Shown here piece by piece: positions 34,317-42,776 of a stretch of DNA of 47,692 nt. The number at the start of each line of letters is the position of its first letter. Position 1 is the stretch's first letter. Source of the DNA: Gemmiger formicilis. Lineage in GTDB: Bacteria; Bacillota; Clostridia; Oscillospirales; Ruminococcaceae. The position numbers were made by a program, and so were the translations under genes. The notes under the pieces were generated by a model. It ran no database searches and was not told the DNA's origin. It was given only the letters and a program-made list of their open reading frames with translations. The DNA is taken from NCBI RefSeq assembly GCF_018784445.1, contig NZ_WQOH01000031.1, positions 103,649 through 151,340 of the forward strand. The letters are read 5' to 3'.

Positions 34317-35651
34317 TTACTTCCGGTCGATCGCCACGACCACACCCGACAGCGCCAATAGCGCCAGCAGGTTGGGCACAGCCATCAGGCCGTTGAACAG
34401 GTCGGCCAGCGCCCACACCAAATCCACTTTCAGCGTGGAACCAACCAAAATAAACACGACCACGATAAGGCTGTACACCGGCAGCATCTTCTCACCGAAC
34501 AGCGTTTTAAAGTTCGACTGGCCGAAGAAATACCAGCCGATGATCGTCGAAAACGCGAAGAAGAACATACACACCGCAATGAAAATCGGCCCAAACCCGC
34601 CGAACGCCTGGCTGAACGCAGCCTGGGTCAACGCCGTGCCGGTCAGTCCCTCAGGGATCAGCCCCGACGTGATGAGCACCAGGCCGGTCAGCGTCAGCAC
34701 AACGAACGTGTCGACAAACACACCCAGAATTGCCACTGCGCCCTGATCCTGCGGCTGCTTGACCTTTGCCAGCGCGTGGGCATGCGGCGTCGAGCCAAGG
34801 CCCGCCTCGTTGGAGAACAGGCCGCGGGCCACGCCAAAACGCATGGCCTGCTGCACGGTCACACCGGCCAGGCCGCCTGCCATCGCCTGCGGCTGGAATG
34901 CCAGCACAAACACCTGCTTCAAAGCGTTGGGCAGGACCTTCGCGTTCATGACCAGGATAACGATGCAGCCCACAATGTAAAACGCCGCCATGACAGGTAC
35001 GATTTTTTCCGTTACAGCGGCAATTCTCTGCACGCCGCCCAGGAAGATGAACGCCGCAATGGCCGCCACAACGACGCCCACCACCAGCCGGTTCACGCCA
35101 AAGGCGTTGTGGAATGCGTCGCCGATGGAGTTGGACTGGACCATGTTGCCCATGAAGCCCAACGCCAGAATGATAAGTACCGAGAACACGGTCGCCAGAA
35201 TCTTGCCGAGCTTGCCCTTGAATGCCGCCCGGATGTAGTACGCCGGGCCGCCGGTCACATGGCCGTTCACGGTCGTCTTGTAGTGCTGCGCCAGCACGGC
35301 CTCGGCATAGATGGTCGCCATGCCGAAGAACGCCGACATCCAGGTCCAGAACAGTGCACCCGGGCCGCCGCTGACCAGCGCCGTGGCGCAGCCGGTGATG
35401 TTGCCGGTGCCCACCTGCGCCGCAATGGCCGTCGTCAGCGCCTGAAAACTGCTCATGCCCTCGGCGTCCGCCTTTTTGCCGCGCAGCGTGAACCCGCCGA
35501 ACACGCGGCGGAAGCCCTCGCCAAAGCGGCGCACCTGCACGCCCCGCAGCCGAATCGTAAAGAAAATGCCTGTGCCTACGAGCAAAAACAGCAGAAACGA
35601 GTTCCAGACAATGTCGCTGAACTGCTCAACAAACGTGGTAAATGCCGTCAT
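34317..35651 (-). CDS. Alanine/glycine:cation symporter (AGCS family)
   Basis: 444 residues, about eleven membrane helices. Family signatures: FFTIRLRGVQVRRF near 30-43, AAQVGTGNITGCATALVSGGPGALFWTW near 77-104, GGPAYYI near 131, and FSNEAGLGSTPHAHALA near 272. AGCS carriers take up alanine or glycine with sodium. The consensus promoter TTGACT-17-TATAGT lies at 35709-35737 and AGGGGG before the ATG. Monocistronic. Substrate is by family only. Confidence 0.93.
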   Translation of the reverse strand: MTAFTTFVEQFSDIVWNSFLLFLLVGTGIFFTIRLRGVQVRRFGEGFRRVFGGFTLRGKKADAEGMSSFQALTTAIAAQVGTGNITGCATALVSGGPGALFWTWMSAFFGMATIYAEAVLAQHYKTTVNGHVTGGPAYYIRAAFKGKLGKILATVFSVLIILALGFMGNMVQSNSIGDAFHNAFGVNRLVVGVVVAAIAAFIFLGGVQRIAAVTEKIVPVMAAFYIVGCIVILVMNAKVLPNALKQVFVLAFQPQAMAGGLAGVTVQQAMRFGVARGLFSNEAGLGSTPHAHALAKVKQPQDQGAVAILGVFVDTFVVLTLTGLVLITSGLIPEGLTGTALTQAAFSQAFGGFGPIFIAVCMFFFAFSTIIGWYFFGQSNFKTLFGEKMLPVYSLIVVVFILVGSTLKVDLVWALADLFNGLMAVPNLLALLALSGVVVAIDRK

Positions 35652-35708
35652 ATTGACCCCCTATTTCTTTCACATCCCAATACCCCGCCGCAATGCGGGT
35701 GCCTTATT

Positions 35709-35737
35709 ACTATACTATGATTTTTGTGTAAAGTCAA
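35709..35737 (-). promoter_or_regulatory. AGCS promoter
   Basis: Minus strand TTGACT (35732-35737), 17-nt spacer, TATAGT (35709-35714). A small hairpin CCCGC-ATTGCG-GCGGG lies in the leader. Confidence 0.75.
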
Positions 35738-35828
35738 GTGTATTTATTCGGCGCACAGTTTAACAAAAAAATTTGTAAATACTGCCAAAATCGCCCTTCT
35801 GTGTAACAAGTAGGACACAACCCCATGG

Positions 35829-35834
35829 TATACT
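35829..35834 (+). promoter_or_regulatory. Extended -10 of the lipoprotein pair
   Basis: TGG followed by TATACT, 32 nt before the first ATG; no clear -35. The stretch 35738-35828 is otherwise empty AT-rich DNA. Confidence 0.55.
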
Positions 35835-35866
35835 ACCCGCAAATCAAACCAGAAAGGGGAATCACC

Positions 35867-37102
35867 ATGAAAAAACTTGCTCTTGTATTTGCGGCTGCGC
35901 TGGCCCTGACCGCCTGCACCGCTGCGCCGACCGAGACAGCAATCGTCCCTGCTGCCGCCGACCCGCCCGCCGAGGCAGCGGCAACCGAGGAAAATGCGGA
36001 CGCGGAGCAGTTTCCGGTGGGGGAGCTGCGGCTGACTGCCTTTGATAACACGGATGGCACGGCCTTGTACGGCGGTTTCAGCAGCGGGAACAACACAGTG
36101 TGGACGGTTCTGCGGCTGGACTACGCCACCGGCGTGCAGAGTAAGCTATGCGACCTTACCTTCACGGATGGCCTCAATATGAACTGCATGATCACTATGG
36201 GCGAAAACGAGGTCGCGTTCTGTTCGGACGAGGATGACACGCAGCACCGCTACATAATTGTCCGCCCGGACGGCACAACGGACGACCACATCATCAACCG
36301 GGCATTCACCCCCACCGTCTATGACGAGTATGCCGCCTACGAAGTCAACGGCACTAGCTGCGCCCGGCTGGACTTGAATACCGGCGAAGTAACGGACTTT
36401 ACCGCACCGCTTTTGCAGCTGGCCGCGGTGGAGGGCGTGGTGGACAATCGGCTGCTTGTCACCCGCATTGTGTCAGATACGCCCCTTCCTGCCGAGGGCG
36501 AGGACGAGGAAATGCGCGAAGCTATCCTGCAAAATTCCCTGCGGGAGTACGATCTGTACGACTTGGCAACAAACACGGTTGAAAAATTATTTGATGAACC
36601 GTACTATCCCGAGGATGGGTCATCATCCTGGAAAACTTACGAAGGCTGCCGGGGCGGCACGTTGTATTTTGTGCATACGCTTTGGGACAGAACCACCCCA
36701 GACAACACCGACAACACACTGTTAGCCTACGACCTGGCCAGCGGTACCTGGCAGGAGCTATGCACGCTGACCGACAAGCAAGGCAGCTGGTGCCCGGGGT
36801 TTTCCAAAAACGGACAGTTGGAATATGTGCTGCTTTGGCAGTCGGCGGACACCCTGACGCTGTACAACCTGGCCGATGGCACGACCCACGATGTACCGTA
36901 CCAAGTACCTGCGGGTGGACAATACGGAAGCGGCAAAAACTACGGCTGGCCGTTAGACCTGACGGGCGACGGCCGCATTCTAGTGACCGACGGCTACGCC
37001 CAGCAGGGCGGTTATGCGACGGATGGATACGCGCTGGTTGATGTTGATGATTACCTTGCAGGCAGCACCGACTACCAACCCGTGCAGATGTGGGAGGAAT
37101 AG
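35867..37102 (+). CDS. Putative lipoprotein, paralogue 1 (beta-propeller-like)
   Basis: 411 residues. Signal peptide MKKLALVFAAALALTAC with lipobox LTAC (Cys 17), an Ala/Pro/Glu linker to about residue 50, then a body of repeated short strands (LRLDYATGV, ARLDLNTGEVTDF, DLYDLATNTVEKLF, LLAYDLASGTWQEL, LTLYNLADGTTHDVPY). Such spacing of about 45-60 residues suggests beta-propeller blades, as in DUF5050-like or prolow-density-type propellers; I do not recognise the family. It should sit on the outer membrane face. AAAGGGG precedes the ATG. The next gene starts 2 nt after this stop and is a close paralogue. Confidence 0.8.
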   Translation: MKKLALVFAAALALTACTAAPTETAIVPAAADPPAEAAATEENADAEQFPVGELRLTAFDNTDGTALYGGFSSGNNTVWTVLRLDYATGVQSKLCDLTFTDGLNMNCMITMGENEVAFCSDEDDTQHRYIIVRPDGTTDDHIINRAFTPTVYDEYAAYEVNGTSCARLDLNTGEVTDFTAPLLQLAAVEGVVDNRLLVTRIVSDTPLPAEGEDEEMREAILQNSLREYDLYDLATNTVEKLFDEPYYPEDGSSSWKTYEGCRGGTLYFVHTLWDRTTPDNTDNTLLAYDLASGTWQELCTLTDKQGSWCPGFSKNGQLEYVLLWQSADTLTLYNLADGTTHDVPYQVPAGGQYGSGKNYGWPLDLTGDGRILVTDGYAQQGGYATDGYALVDVDDYLAGSTDYQPVQMWEE

Positions 37103-37104
37103 TC

Positions 37105-38334
37105 ATGAAAAAACTTGCTCTTGTATTTGCGGCTGCGCTGACCCTGACCGCCTGCACCGCTGCGCCAACCGAGACAACAACCATCCCTGCCGCCGACCCG
37201 CCCGCCGAGGCAGCGGCAACCGAGGAAAATGCGGACGCGGAGCAGTTCCCGGTGGGGGAGCTGCGGCTGTGTGATGACCGGCGGTGTGACACGGACACTG
37301 CCTATTACACGCTGTATGGCCACGTAGACACGACTGAGCTTACGGGGCTAAGGCTGGACTATGCCGACGGCGTGCAGACCAAGGTAACGTCGCTTGCTAT
37401 TGCCGATTCCCTGTACTCCGATTTGCTTGTCACAAACGATAATGTAGTTCGCGTGTTTTTGGCGAATGCGGACGGATCAGAGTTTTGCTTTAAGAGTTTT
37501 TACCCGGATGGCCGCAGTGAAGAATGGACTGCCAGCCAGGAAATTACGCCAATGGTTTATGACGAGTACGCGGCCTATGTCCTGCGCGACAACTGTATCG
37601 CCCGGCTGGACTGGCAAACCGGAGAAGTTACGACGTGGGACACATCGATTCCGCAGATAGATGAGATACTCGGTGCGGTTGGGAACAAGATATTGTTGAC
37701 CCGCATCGTCTCTGATATGCCGCTGCCTACGGATCCGGAAATGTATGAGGCTGTGATACAGAACTCCCAGCGAGAATTTGATTTATACGATATAGCAACA
37801 AATACGCTGGAAAAGCTATTTGCCGAGCCGCGCTATCCGGAGGACGGCGGCAGCTGGAAAATTTACCGGGGCTGCCGCGGAGATATACTGTATTTTGCGC
37901 AGCGAAAATCGGATGGCGACGGCTGCAAAGAGGCTTTGCTGGGGTACGACCTCACGACGGGCACCATGCAGGAGCTGTACGCGGAGGCGTCCAGCGATTG
38001 GGTGGGCGGCACCGGCAGCCCGAAGAGCTTTAGCCGCGGCGGGCAGTTGGAATTGGTGTTCCTGCAAAGCACGCCGGACGCGCTGCATATCTATAACATC
38101 GCCGACGGCCAGATGTACAACGTACCCTGCCACGACCCGACGCTGAACGCCGCCTATGGTATCGAGGAAAACTACGGCCGCCCCATCGCCGTGACCGGGG
38201 ATGGCCGTGTGCTTGTGATTGACGGTTACGCCCAACGCGGCGGCTACACGGTGGATGCCTATGGACTGATCGACCTGGATGATTATCTGGCAGGCAGCAC
38301 CGACTACCAACCCGTGCAGATGTGGGCACAGTAG
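37105..38334 (+). CDS. Putative lipoprotein, paralogue 2
   Basis: 409 residues, with the same lipobox (LTAC), linker and propeller-like repeats as the gene before it. The first 165 nt and the last 37 nt are almost identical at DNA level to paralogue 1, while the middle is strongly diverged (LRLDYADGVQTKV, ARLDWQTGEVTTW, LHIYNIADGQMYNVP). GGGAGG of its ribosome site lies inside the end of paralogue 1, so the pair is one transcript. The stop codon TAG overlaps the GTAGGGG of a palindromic module. Confidence 0.8.
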   Translation: MKKLALVFAAALTLTACTAAPTETTTIPAADPPAEAAATEENADAEQFPVGELRLCDDRRCDTDTAYYTLYGHVDTTELTGLRLDYADGVQTKVTSLAIADSLYSDLLVTNDNVVRVFLANADGSEFCFKSFYPDGRSEEWTASQEITPMVYDEYAAYVLRDNCIARLDWQTGEVTTWDTSIPQIDEILGAVGNKILLTRIVSDMPLPTDPEMYEAVIQNSQREFDLYDIATNTLEKLFAEPRYPEDGGSWKIYRGCRGDILYFAQRKSDGDGCKEALLGYDLTTGTMQELYAEASSDWVGGTGSPKSFSRGGQLELVFLQSTPDALHIYNIADGQMYNVPCHDPTLNAAYGIEENYGRPIAVTGDGRVLVIDGYAQRGGYTVDAYGLIDLDDYLAGSTDYQPVQMWAQ

Positions 38335-38416
38335 GGGCGGCATATATGCCGCCCGAGGACTTCCCATAAACGACCGTTTTCCGTACACGCGCGGGCGGCA
38401 CATGTGCCGCCCCTAC
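38331..38416. repeat. GTAGGGG-type palindrome pair after the lipoproteins
   Basis: Core GGCGGCATATATGCCGCC (38331-38354) and, head to head, core GGCGGCACATGTGCCGCC (38391-38416). The two cores differ by paired changes that keep the stem intact. Confidence 0.82.
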
Positions 38417-38448
38417 AATGCGGCAATGTTTTAGCGCAGAATCGTAAA

Positions 38449-38488
38449 TAAAAAAGCAAGAGCCGCTCCACTCGGGGGCGGCTCTTGC
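38449..38488 (-). terminator. typA terminator
   Basis: On the minus strand AGCAAGAGCCGCC pairs with GGCGGCTCTTGCT-like arms around a CCCGAGTGG loop, followed by T6, just past the typA stop at 38503. Confidence 0.85.
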
Positions 38489-38502
38489 TGTATCGTGCAA
38501 AA

Positions 38503-40332
38503 TTACTTATTCTTCTTGCTGGCGGCCTTCATGCGCAGGTCGTGATCCAGAATGCGCTTGCGGATGCGCAGGTTCTCGGGGGTAACTTCCAGCAGCTCGT
38601 CGGGGGCCAGGAATTCCAGGCAGCCCTCCAGGCTGAACTTGGAGACCGGTACCAGGCGCAGGGCGTCGTCGCTGCCGGAGGCGCGGGTGTTGGTCAGGTG
38701 CTTCGTCTTGCAGACGTTGACCGTGATATCCTCGCCGGTCGGGGTGTAGCCGACGACCTCGCCCGCGTAGACCTTCTCGCCGGCGTTGACGATCAGGGTG
38801 CCGCGCTGCTGGGCGTTGAACAGGCCGTAGGTGACGGCGTCGCCGGTCTCAAAGCTGATGAGGGAGCCGGTGGAGCGGGTCTGGATATCGCCGCACCATT
38901 CCTCGTAACCGTCGAAGATCGTGTTCATGATGCCCTCACCGTGGGTGTCGGTCAGGAACTGGCTGCGATAGCCGAACAGGCCGCGGCTGGGCATACGGAA
39001 CTCGATGCGGGAACGGCTGTTCATCATCTGCATATTCATCAGGATGGCCTTGCGGGCACCCAGAGCGGTCATGACGTTGCCCTGATAGACCTCGGGCACG
39101 TCGATGACAACGCGCTCCATAGGCTCCATGACCTTGCCGTTCTCCTCGTGAGTCAGAACGTGCGGGGGGCTGACCTGCAGCTCATAGCCTTCGCGGCGCA
39201 TCGTCTCGATCAGGATGGACAGATGCATCTCGCCGCGGCCCATGACGCGGAAGGAATCGTTGGTGGCGGAATCCTCGACCTTCAGGGCGACATCCTTCAG
39301 CAGCTCGCGCATCAGGCGGTCACGGATCTGGCGGGAGGTGACGTACTTGCCCTCCTTGCCGGCGAACGGGGAATCGTTGACCGAGAAGGTCATCTCGACC
39401 GTGGGGTCGTTGATCTTGACGAAGGGCAGGGGCTGCACCTTGCTGGGGTCGCAGATGGTGTTGCCGATGGAGATATCGGGCAGACCTGCGAAGGCGACGA
39501 TATCGCCCGCCTGGGCGCTCTCGATCGGCTCACGGCCATTGGCCTTGAAGTCGAACAGCTTGGTGATGCGGCCGCTCATATGCACGTCGGGGTTGTGCCA
39601 GTCGCAGACCTGGATGGGGCTGCCGACCTTGATAACGCCGTTCTGCACGCGGCCAACGCCCATGCGGCCGACGAAATCGTTGTAGTCAACGCTGGAAACC
39701 AGCATCTGCAGCGGCTCGTCAGGCTCACCCTCCGGCGGCTGCACATATTTCAGGATGGTGTCAAACAGGGGCTTGAGGTCCGTGCCGGAGGAAGGATCGG
39801 TCCAGTCATAGCTGGCCGTGCCGTTACGGCCGGAGCAGAAGACCATCGGGCTGTCCAGCTGCTCGTCGGTAGCACCCAGGTCCATCAGCAGCTCCAGAAT
39901 CTCGTCGATGACTTCCGCAATGCGGGCGTCGGGGCGGTCGATCTTGTTGACCGCGATGACGAGAGACAGGTTTTGCTGCAAAGCCTTCTGCAGAACAAAG
40001 CGGGTCTGGGGCATGCAGCCCTCGGCTGCATCGACCAGCAGCAGAACGCCGTTGACCATCTTCAAAACGCGCTCGACCTCGCCGCCGAAGTCCGCGTGGC
40101 CCGGGGTGTCGACGATGTTGATCTTAACGCCGTTGTACTCGCAGGAGCAGTTCTTGGCAAGGATCGTGATGCCGCGCTCGCGTTCGATATCGCCGGAGTC
40201 CATGACGCGCTCGGCGACCTGCTGGTTCGCACGGAAAGCACCGGACTGCTTCAGCATCTGGTCGACCAGCGTCGTTTTGCCGTGGTCAACGTGCGCAATG
40301 ATTGCAACGTTGCGGAGATTTTCCTGAATCAT
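38503..40332 (-). CDS. typA: Translational GTPase TypA/BipA
   Basis: 609 residues. GTPase motifs: G1 AHVDHGKTT (about 13-21), G2 RGITI near 54, G3 DTPGH near 77 and G4 NKID near 131. Domains II-V follow, including the EF-G-like segment (VEDSATNDSFRVMGRGEMHLSILIETMRREGYELQV) and the BipA-specific C-terminus rich in basic residues (RIRKRILDHDLRMKAASKKNK). Binds ribosomes and helps 50S assembly under stress. GAGAGGG precedes the ATG. Consensus promoter at 40411-40439. Divergent from the pyrophosphatase gene. Confidence 0.96.
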   Translation of the reverse strand: MIQENLRNVAIIAHVDHGKTTLVDQMLKQSGAFRANQQVAERVMDSGDIERERGITILAKNCSCEYNGVKINIVDTPGHADFGGEVERVLKMVNGVLLLVDAAEGCMPQTRFVLQKALQQNLSLVIAVNKIDRPDARIAEVIDEILELLMDLGATDEQLDSPMVFCSGRNGTASYDWTDPSSGTDLKPLFDTILKYVQPPEGEPDEPLQMLVSSVDYNDFVGRMGVGRVQNGVIKVGSPIQVCDWHNPDVHMSGRITKLFDFKANGREPIESAQAGDIVAFAGLPDISIGNTICDPSKVQPLPFVKINDPTVEMTFSVNDSPFAGKEGKYVTSRQIRDRLMRELLKDVALKVEDSATNDSFRVMGRGEMHLSILIETMRREGYELQVSPPHVLTHEENGKVMEPMERVVIDVPEVYQGNVMTALGARKAILMNMQMMNSRSRIEFRMPSRGLFGYRSQFLTDTHGEGIMNTIFDGYEEWCGDIQTRSTGSLISFETGDAVTYGLFNAQQRGTLIVNAGEKVYAGEVVGYTPTGEDITVNVCKTKHLTNTRASGSDDALRLVPVSKFSLEGCLEFLAPDELLEVTPENLRIRKRILDHDLRMKAASKKNK

Positions 40333-40410
40333 ATACGTTCCCTCTCAAATTAAAAATGCCGATATACTGATATTTGCAGGGGTATAACCCCAATATCCAC
40401 ATACTATTTT

Positions 40411-40439
40411 ATAATACGCTATTATGTTCAATTTGTCAA
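40411..40439 (-). promoter_or_regulatory. typA promoter
   Basis: Minus strand perfect TTGACA (40434-40439), 17-nt spacer, TATTAT (40411-40416). The leader carries hairpin GGGG-TTATA-CCCC near 40378-40390. Confidence 0.85.
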
Positions 40440-40462
40440 GAATCGCAAAACGCAAAAAAGTG

Positions 40463-40471
40463 TGCTATAAT
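40463..40471 (+). promoter_or_regulatory. Extended -10 of the pyrophosphatase gene
   Basis: TGC followed by perfect TATAAT (40466-40471); no good -35. It lies 27 bp from the divergent typA -35. Confidence 0.6.
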
Positions 40472-40523
40472 ACAGAATATTATAGTTATATTTTACACTA
40501 ATCATGCAATGAGGGGAACCACT

Positions 40524-42179
40524 ATGGCAAATACGATGCGCCACATCAATATCATTGGTCACCAGAACCCGGACACGGACTCCATCTGCTCCGCGCTGGC
40601 CTATGCGTGGCTGAAAAACCGCGGCAGCCTGACCGGCCTGTATGAGGCCCGCCGCGCCGGGCACGTCAATCGCGAGACGAAATTTGTTTTGCAGCATTTC
40701 GGCGTCGAGCCGCCGCGCCTGTGTACCGATGTCAGCCCGCAAATTAAAGATATCGACATCCGCAAGCAGGCCGGCATTGACGGCGAAATGAGCCTGCGCG
40801 CCGCCTGGAACCTGATGCGCGATGTGGAAATCGACACGCTCTGCATCGTCGATGACGAGAACGAGCTGCAAGGCCTTATCACCATCAAGGACATTGCCGA
40901 CGCAAACATGGATCTGTTTGACACGGCCGTGCTGGCCGCCGCCAACACCCGCTGCACAAATGTGTTGGAGACATTGGAAGCGGAGCTCATCGTCGGCAAC
41001 GCCGACGCCCACATTGACAGCGGCGTCATCTGCATCGGCACCAGCCCGGAAATCATGGAAGAACTGGTCAAGCCCGGCGACATCGTGCTTGTCTCCAACC
41101 GGTACGAGACGCAGATGTGCGCCATCGACTGCGGCGCACAGGCCATCATCGTCTGCTGCGGCTCGGCGGTGCCCCGCACCATCGTGGCCCGCGCCCAGGA
41201 GAAGGGCTGCGCCGTGCTGGCGACCCCCTACGACACCTACGCCGCCGCGCGGCTCATCTCCACCGCCGCGCCGGTGCGCCACTTTATGCGCACGAAAGAG
41301 CTGCTGAAATTCAGCGTCAATACGCCGATCGAGGACGCGAAAAAGGTCATGGCCAGCGTGCGCCACCGCTACTTCCCGATTCTGGACGAGAACGGCAAGT
41401 ACTGCGGCGTCGTCAGCCGCCGTAACCTCTTGAACCTGCACCGCAAGCAGCTGATTTTGGTTGACCACAACGAGCGCACCCAGGCCGTGGACGGTCTGGA
41501 ACAAGCGGATATTTTGGAGATCATTGACCATCACCGCATCGGCAGCCTGGAAACGACCGGGCCGGTCTATTTCCGCAATGTGCCGGTGGGCTGCACGGCA
41601 ACGATTTTGTACCAGATGTACGGCGAGCAGGGCCTGACGCCCAGCCGCGAGATCGCGGGCCTGCTGCTGTCGGCCATTCTGTCCGACACACTGGTGTTCC
41701 GCTCGCCTACGTCCACCCCGCAGGACGAGGCCACCGCCAAGGCGCTGGCCGAGATTGCGGGCGAGGATATCCAGATCTACGCCGAGCAGATGTTTGAAGC
41801 GGGCGCGGACCTGACCGGCCGCACAGCCGAGGATGTGTTCAGCTCGGACTTCAAGGCGTTCAGCCGCGGCGACGTCAAGTTCGGCGTCGGCCAGTCCACC
41901 TACATGACCGACAAATCCCGCGCCGCCGCTGAGGCGCTGGTGGAGCCGTATCTGCCCGAGGCCAGCCGCCGCGAGGGTCTGCCGCTGATTTTCTATATGT
42001 TCACTGACATGAAGACCCAGAGTACGGATTTGATGTTCTACGGCCACAACGCCGAGGAGATCATCCGGGATGCGTTCCATGTTGAGCCGGAAGGCGATAT
42101 TGCCAAGCTGCCCGGCGTCGTCAGCCGCAAAAAACAGCTGATTCCCCCGCTGCTGGCCGCGCTGCAGGCGCGGCAGTAA
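40524..42179 (+). CDS. ppaC: Manganese-dependent inorganic pyrophosphatase with CBS-DRTGG insert
   Basis: 551 residues, the length of regulated family II pyrophosphatases. DHH-family metal motifs: GHQNPDTDSICSA near 8-20, DHNERTQ near 312-318 and DHHRIGSL near 334-341; the DHHA2 C-terminus ends RKKQLIPPL. Between the first and second parts lie two CBS segments (MSLRAAWNLMRDVEIDTLCIVDDE; NTPIEDAKKVMASVRHRYFPILDENG) and a DRTGG-like domain. Such enzymes hydrolyse pyrophosphate and are tuned by AMP, ADP or diadenosine polyphosphates. The start at MANTMRH has GAGGGG upstream. The stop codon is the TAA of a repeat boundary. Confidence 0.95.
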   Translation: MANTMRHINIIGHQNPDTDSICSALAYAWLKNRGSLTGLYEARRAGHVNRETKFVLQHFGVEPPRLCTDVSPQIKDIDIRKQAGIDGEMSLRAAWNLMRDVEIDTLCIVDDENELQGLITIKDIADANMDLFDTAVLAAANTRCTNVLETLEAELIVGNADAHIDSGVICIGTSPEIMEELVKPGDIVLVSNRYETQMCAIDCGAQAIIVCCGSAVPRTIVARAQEKGCAVLATPYDTYAAARLISTAAPVRHFMRTKELLKFSVNTPIEDAKKVMASVRHRYFPILDENGKYCGVVSRRNLLNLHRKQLILVDHNERTQAVDGLEQADILEIIDHHRIGSLETTGPVYFRNVPVGCTATILYQMYGEQGLTPSREIAGLLLSAILSDTLVFRSPTSTPQDEATAKALAEIAGEDIQIYAEQMFEAGADLTGRTAEDVFSSDFKAFSRGDVKFGVGQSTYMTDKSRAAAEALVEPYLPEASRREGLPLIFYMFTDMKTQSTDLMFYGHNAEEIIRDAFHVEPEGDIAKLPGVVSRKKQLIPPLLAALQARQ

Positions 42180-42538
42180 ACGGCAGCCTCCCGGGAGGTC
42201 TTACTTTCTTTTGTGACCAAAAGAAAGTAACAAAGAAAAGTCTCGCTGTTGCGACGAGGTGCGGGGTTGCGAACACGGGGCCACAGTTGAGCGGAGCGAA
42301 ACTGGGGTAGTGAGCAATGCTTGCCCCTGCGGGGCAAGCAACCGCAAGAGCGGGTTTGCGTAGCAAACTGGCGGCGCTCGTTGTGCGCCGCCAAGCGGGA
42401 CCCGCGCCTCGGGGGCTGCACGCCCCCGAGACCCCCAAAGCGGAAGTCGGAAGCTTCGGCGGCTAAACGGACGCAGTATTACTGTCCGTTCTTAACGCCG
42501 CCGAACCTTCCTCCACTTTAAATTCGGGTGTTCCCCCG
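42176..42538. repeat. Long non-coding intergenic element (363 bp)
   Basis: Begins GTAAACGGCAGCCTCCCGGG, overlapping the pyrophosphatase stop codon, and ends CGGGTGTTCCCCCG. Inside are a near-perfect palindrome TTACTTTCTTTTG/CAAAAGAAAGTAA (42201-42230), GCTTGCCCC/GGGGCAAGC, GGCGGCGC/GCGCCGCC, and a long stem GAACGGACAG-type pair around 42471-42490. No convincing ORF. The shorter copy at 34009-34095 shares both ends. It looks like a mobile or recombining non-coding element. Confidence 0.6.
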
Positions 42539-42565
42539 AACCCCCGTTACCGGAAACAGCAGTCC

Positions 42566-42704
42566 GTAGGGGCCGGGCATGCCCGGCCCGCAACTTATCG
42601 AAAAATCCCTTTCACGGCCAATCCGTAGGGGAGGGATTCATCCCTCCCGGGCACTTTTCCATCGCCGCAAACGGCCACGGCGGCCAGAGGACTGGCCGCC
42701 CTAC
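42566..42704. repeat. Three GTAGGGG-type palindromes
   Basis: Cores GCCGGGCATGCCCGGC (42566-42591), GAGGGATTCATCCCTC (42625-42650) and GGCCAGAGGACTGGCC (42679-42704, reversed). Confidence 0.8.
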
Positions 42705-42733
42705 AACCCCACTTAAAACCCCGCCCCACACAC

Positions 42734-42776
42734 AAAAAAGGACGCACAACCGTTAAGGTCATGCGCCCTTTATTTT
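42734..42776 (-). terminator. Terminator of the acyltransferase gene
   Basis: On the minus strand AGGGCGCATGACC and GGTTGTGCGTCCT form a stem followed by T6. It overlaps the stop region of the gene. Confidence 0.8.

Noticed and set aside
38485-40353. 622-codon open frame opposite typA
   Set aside because: It mirrors typA, is rich in Ala, Gly, Val and Asp as antisense frames are, and has no ribosome site or recognisable domain.
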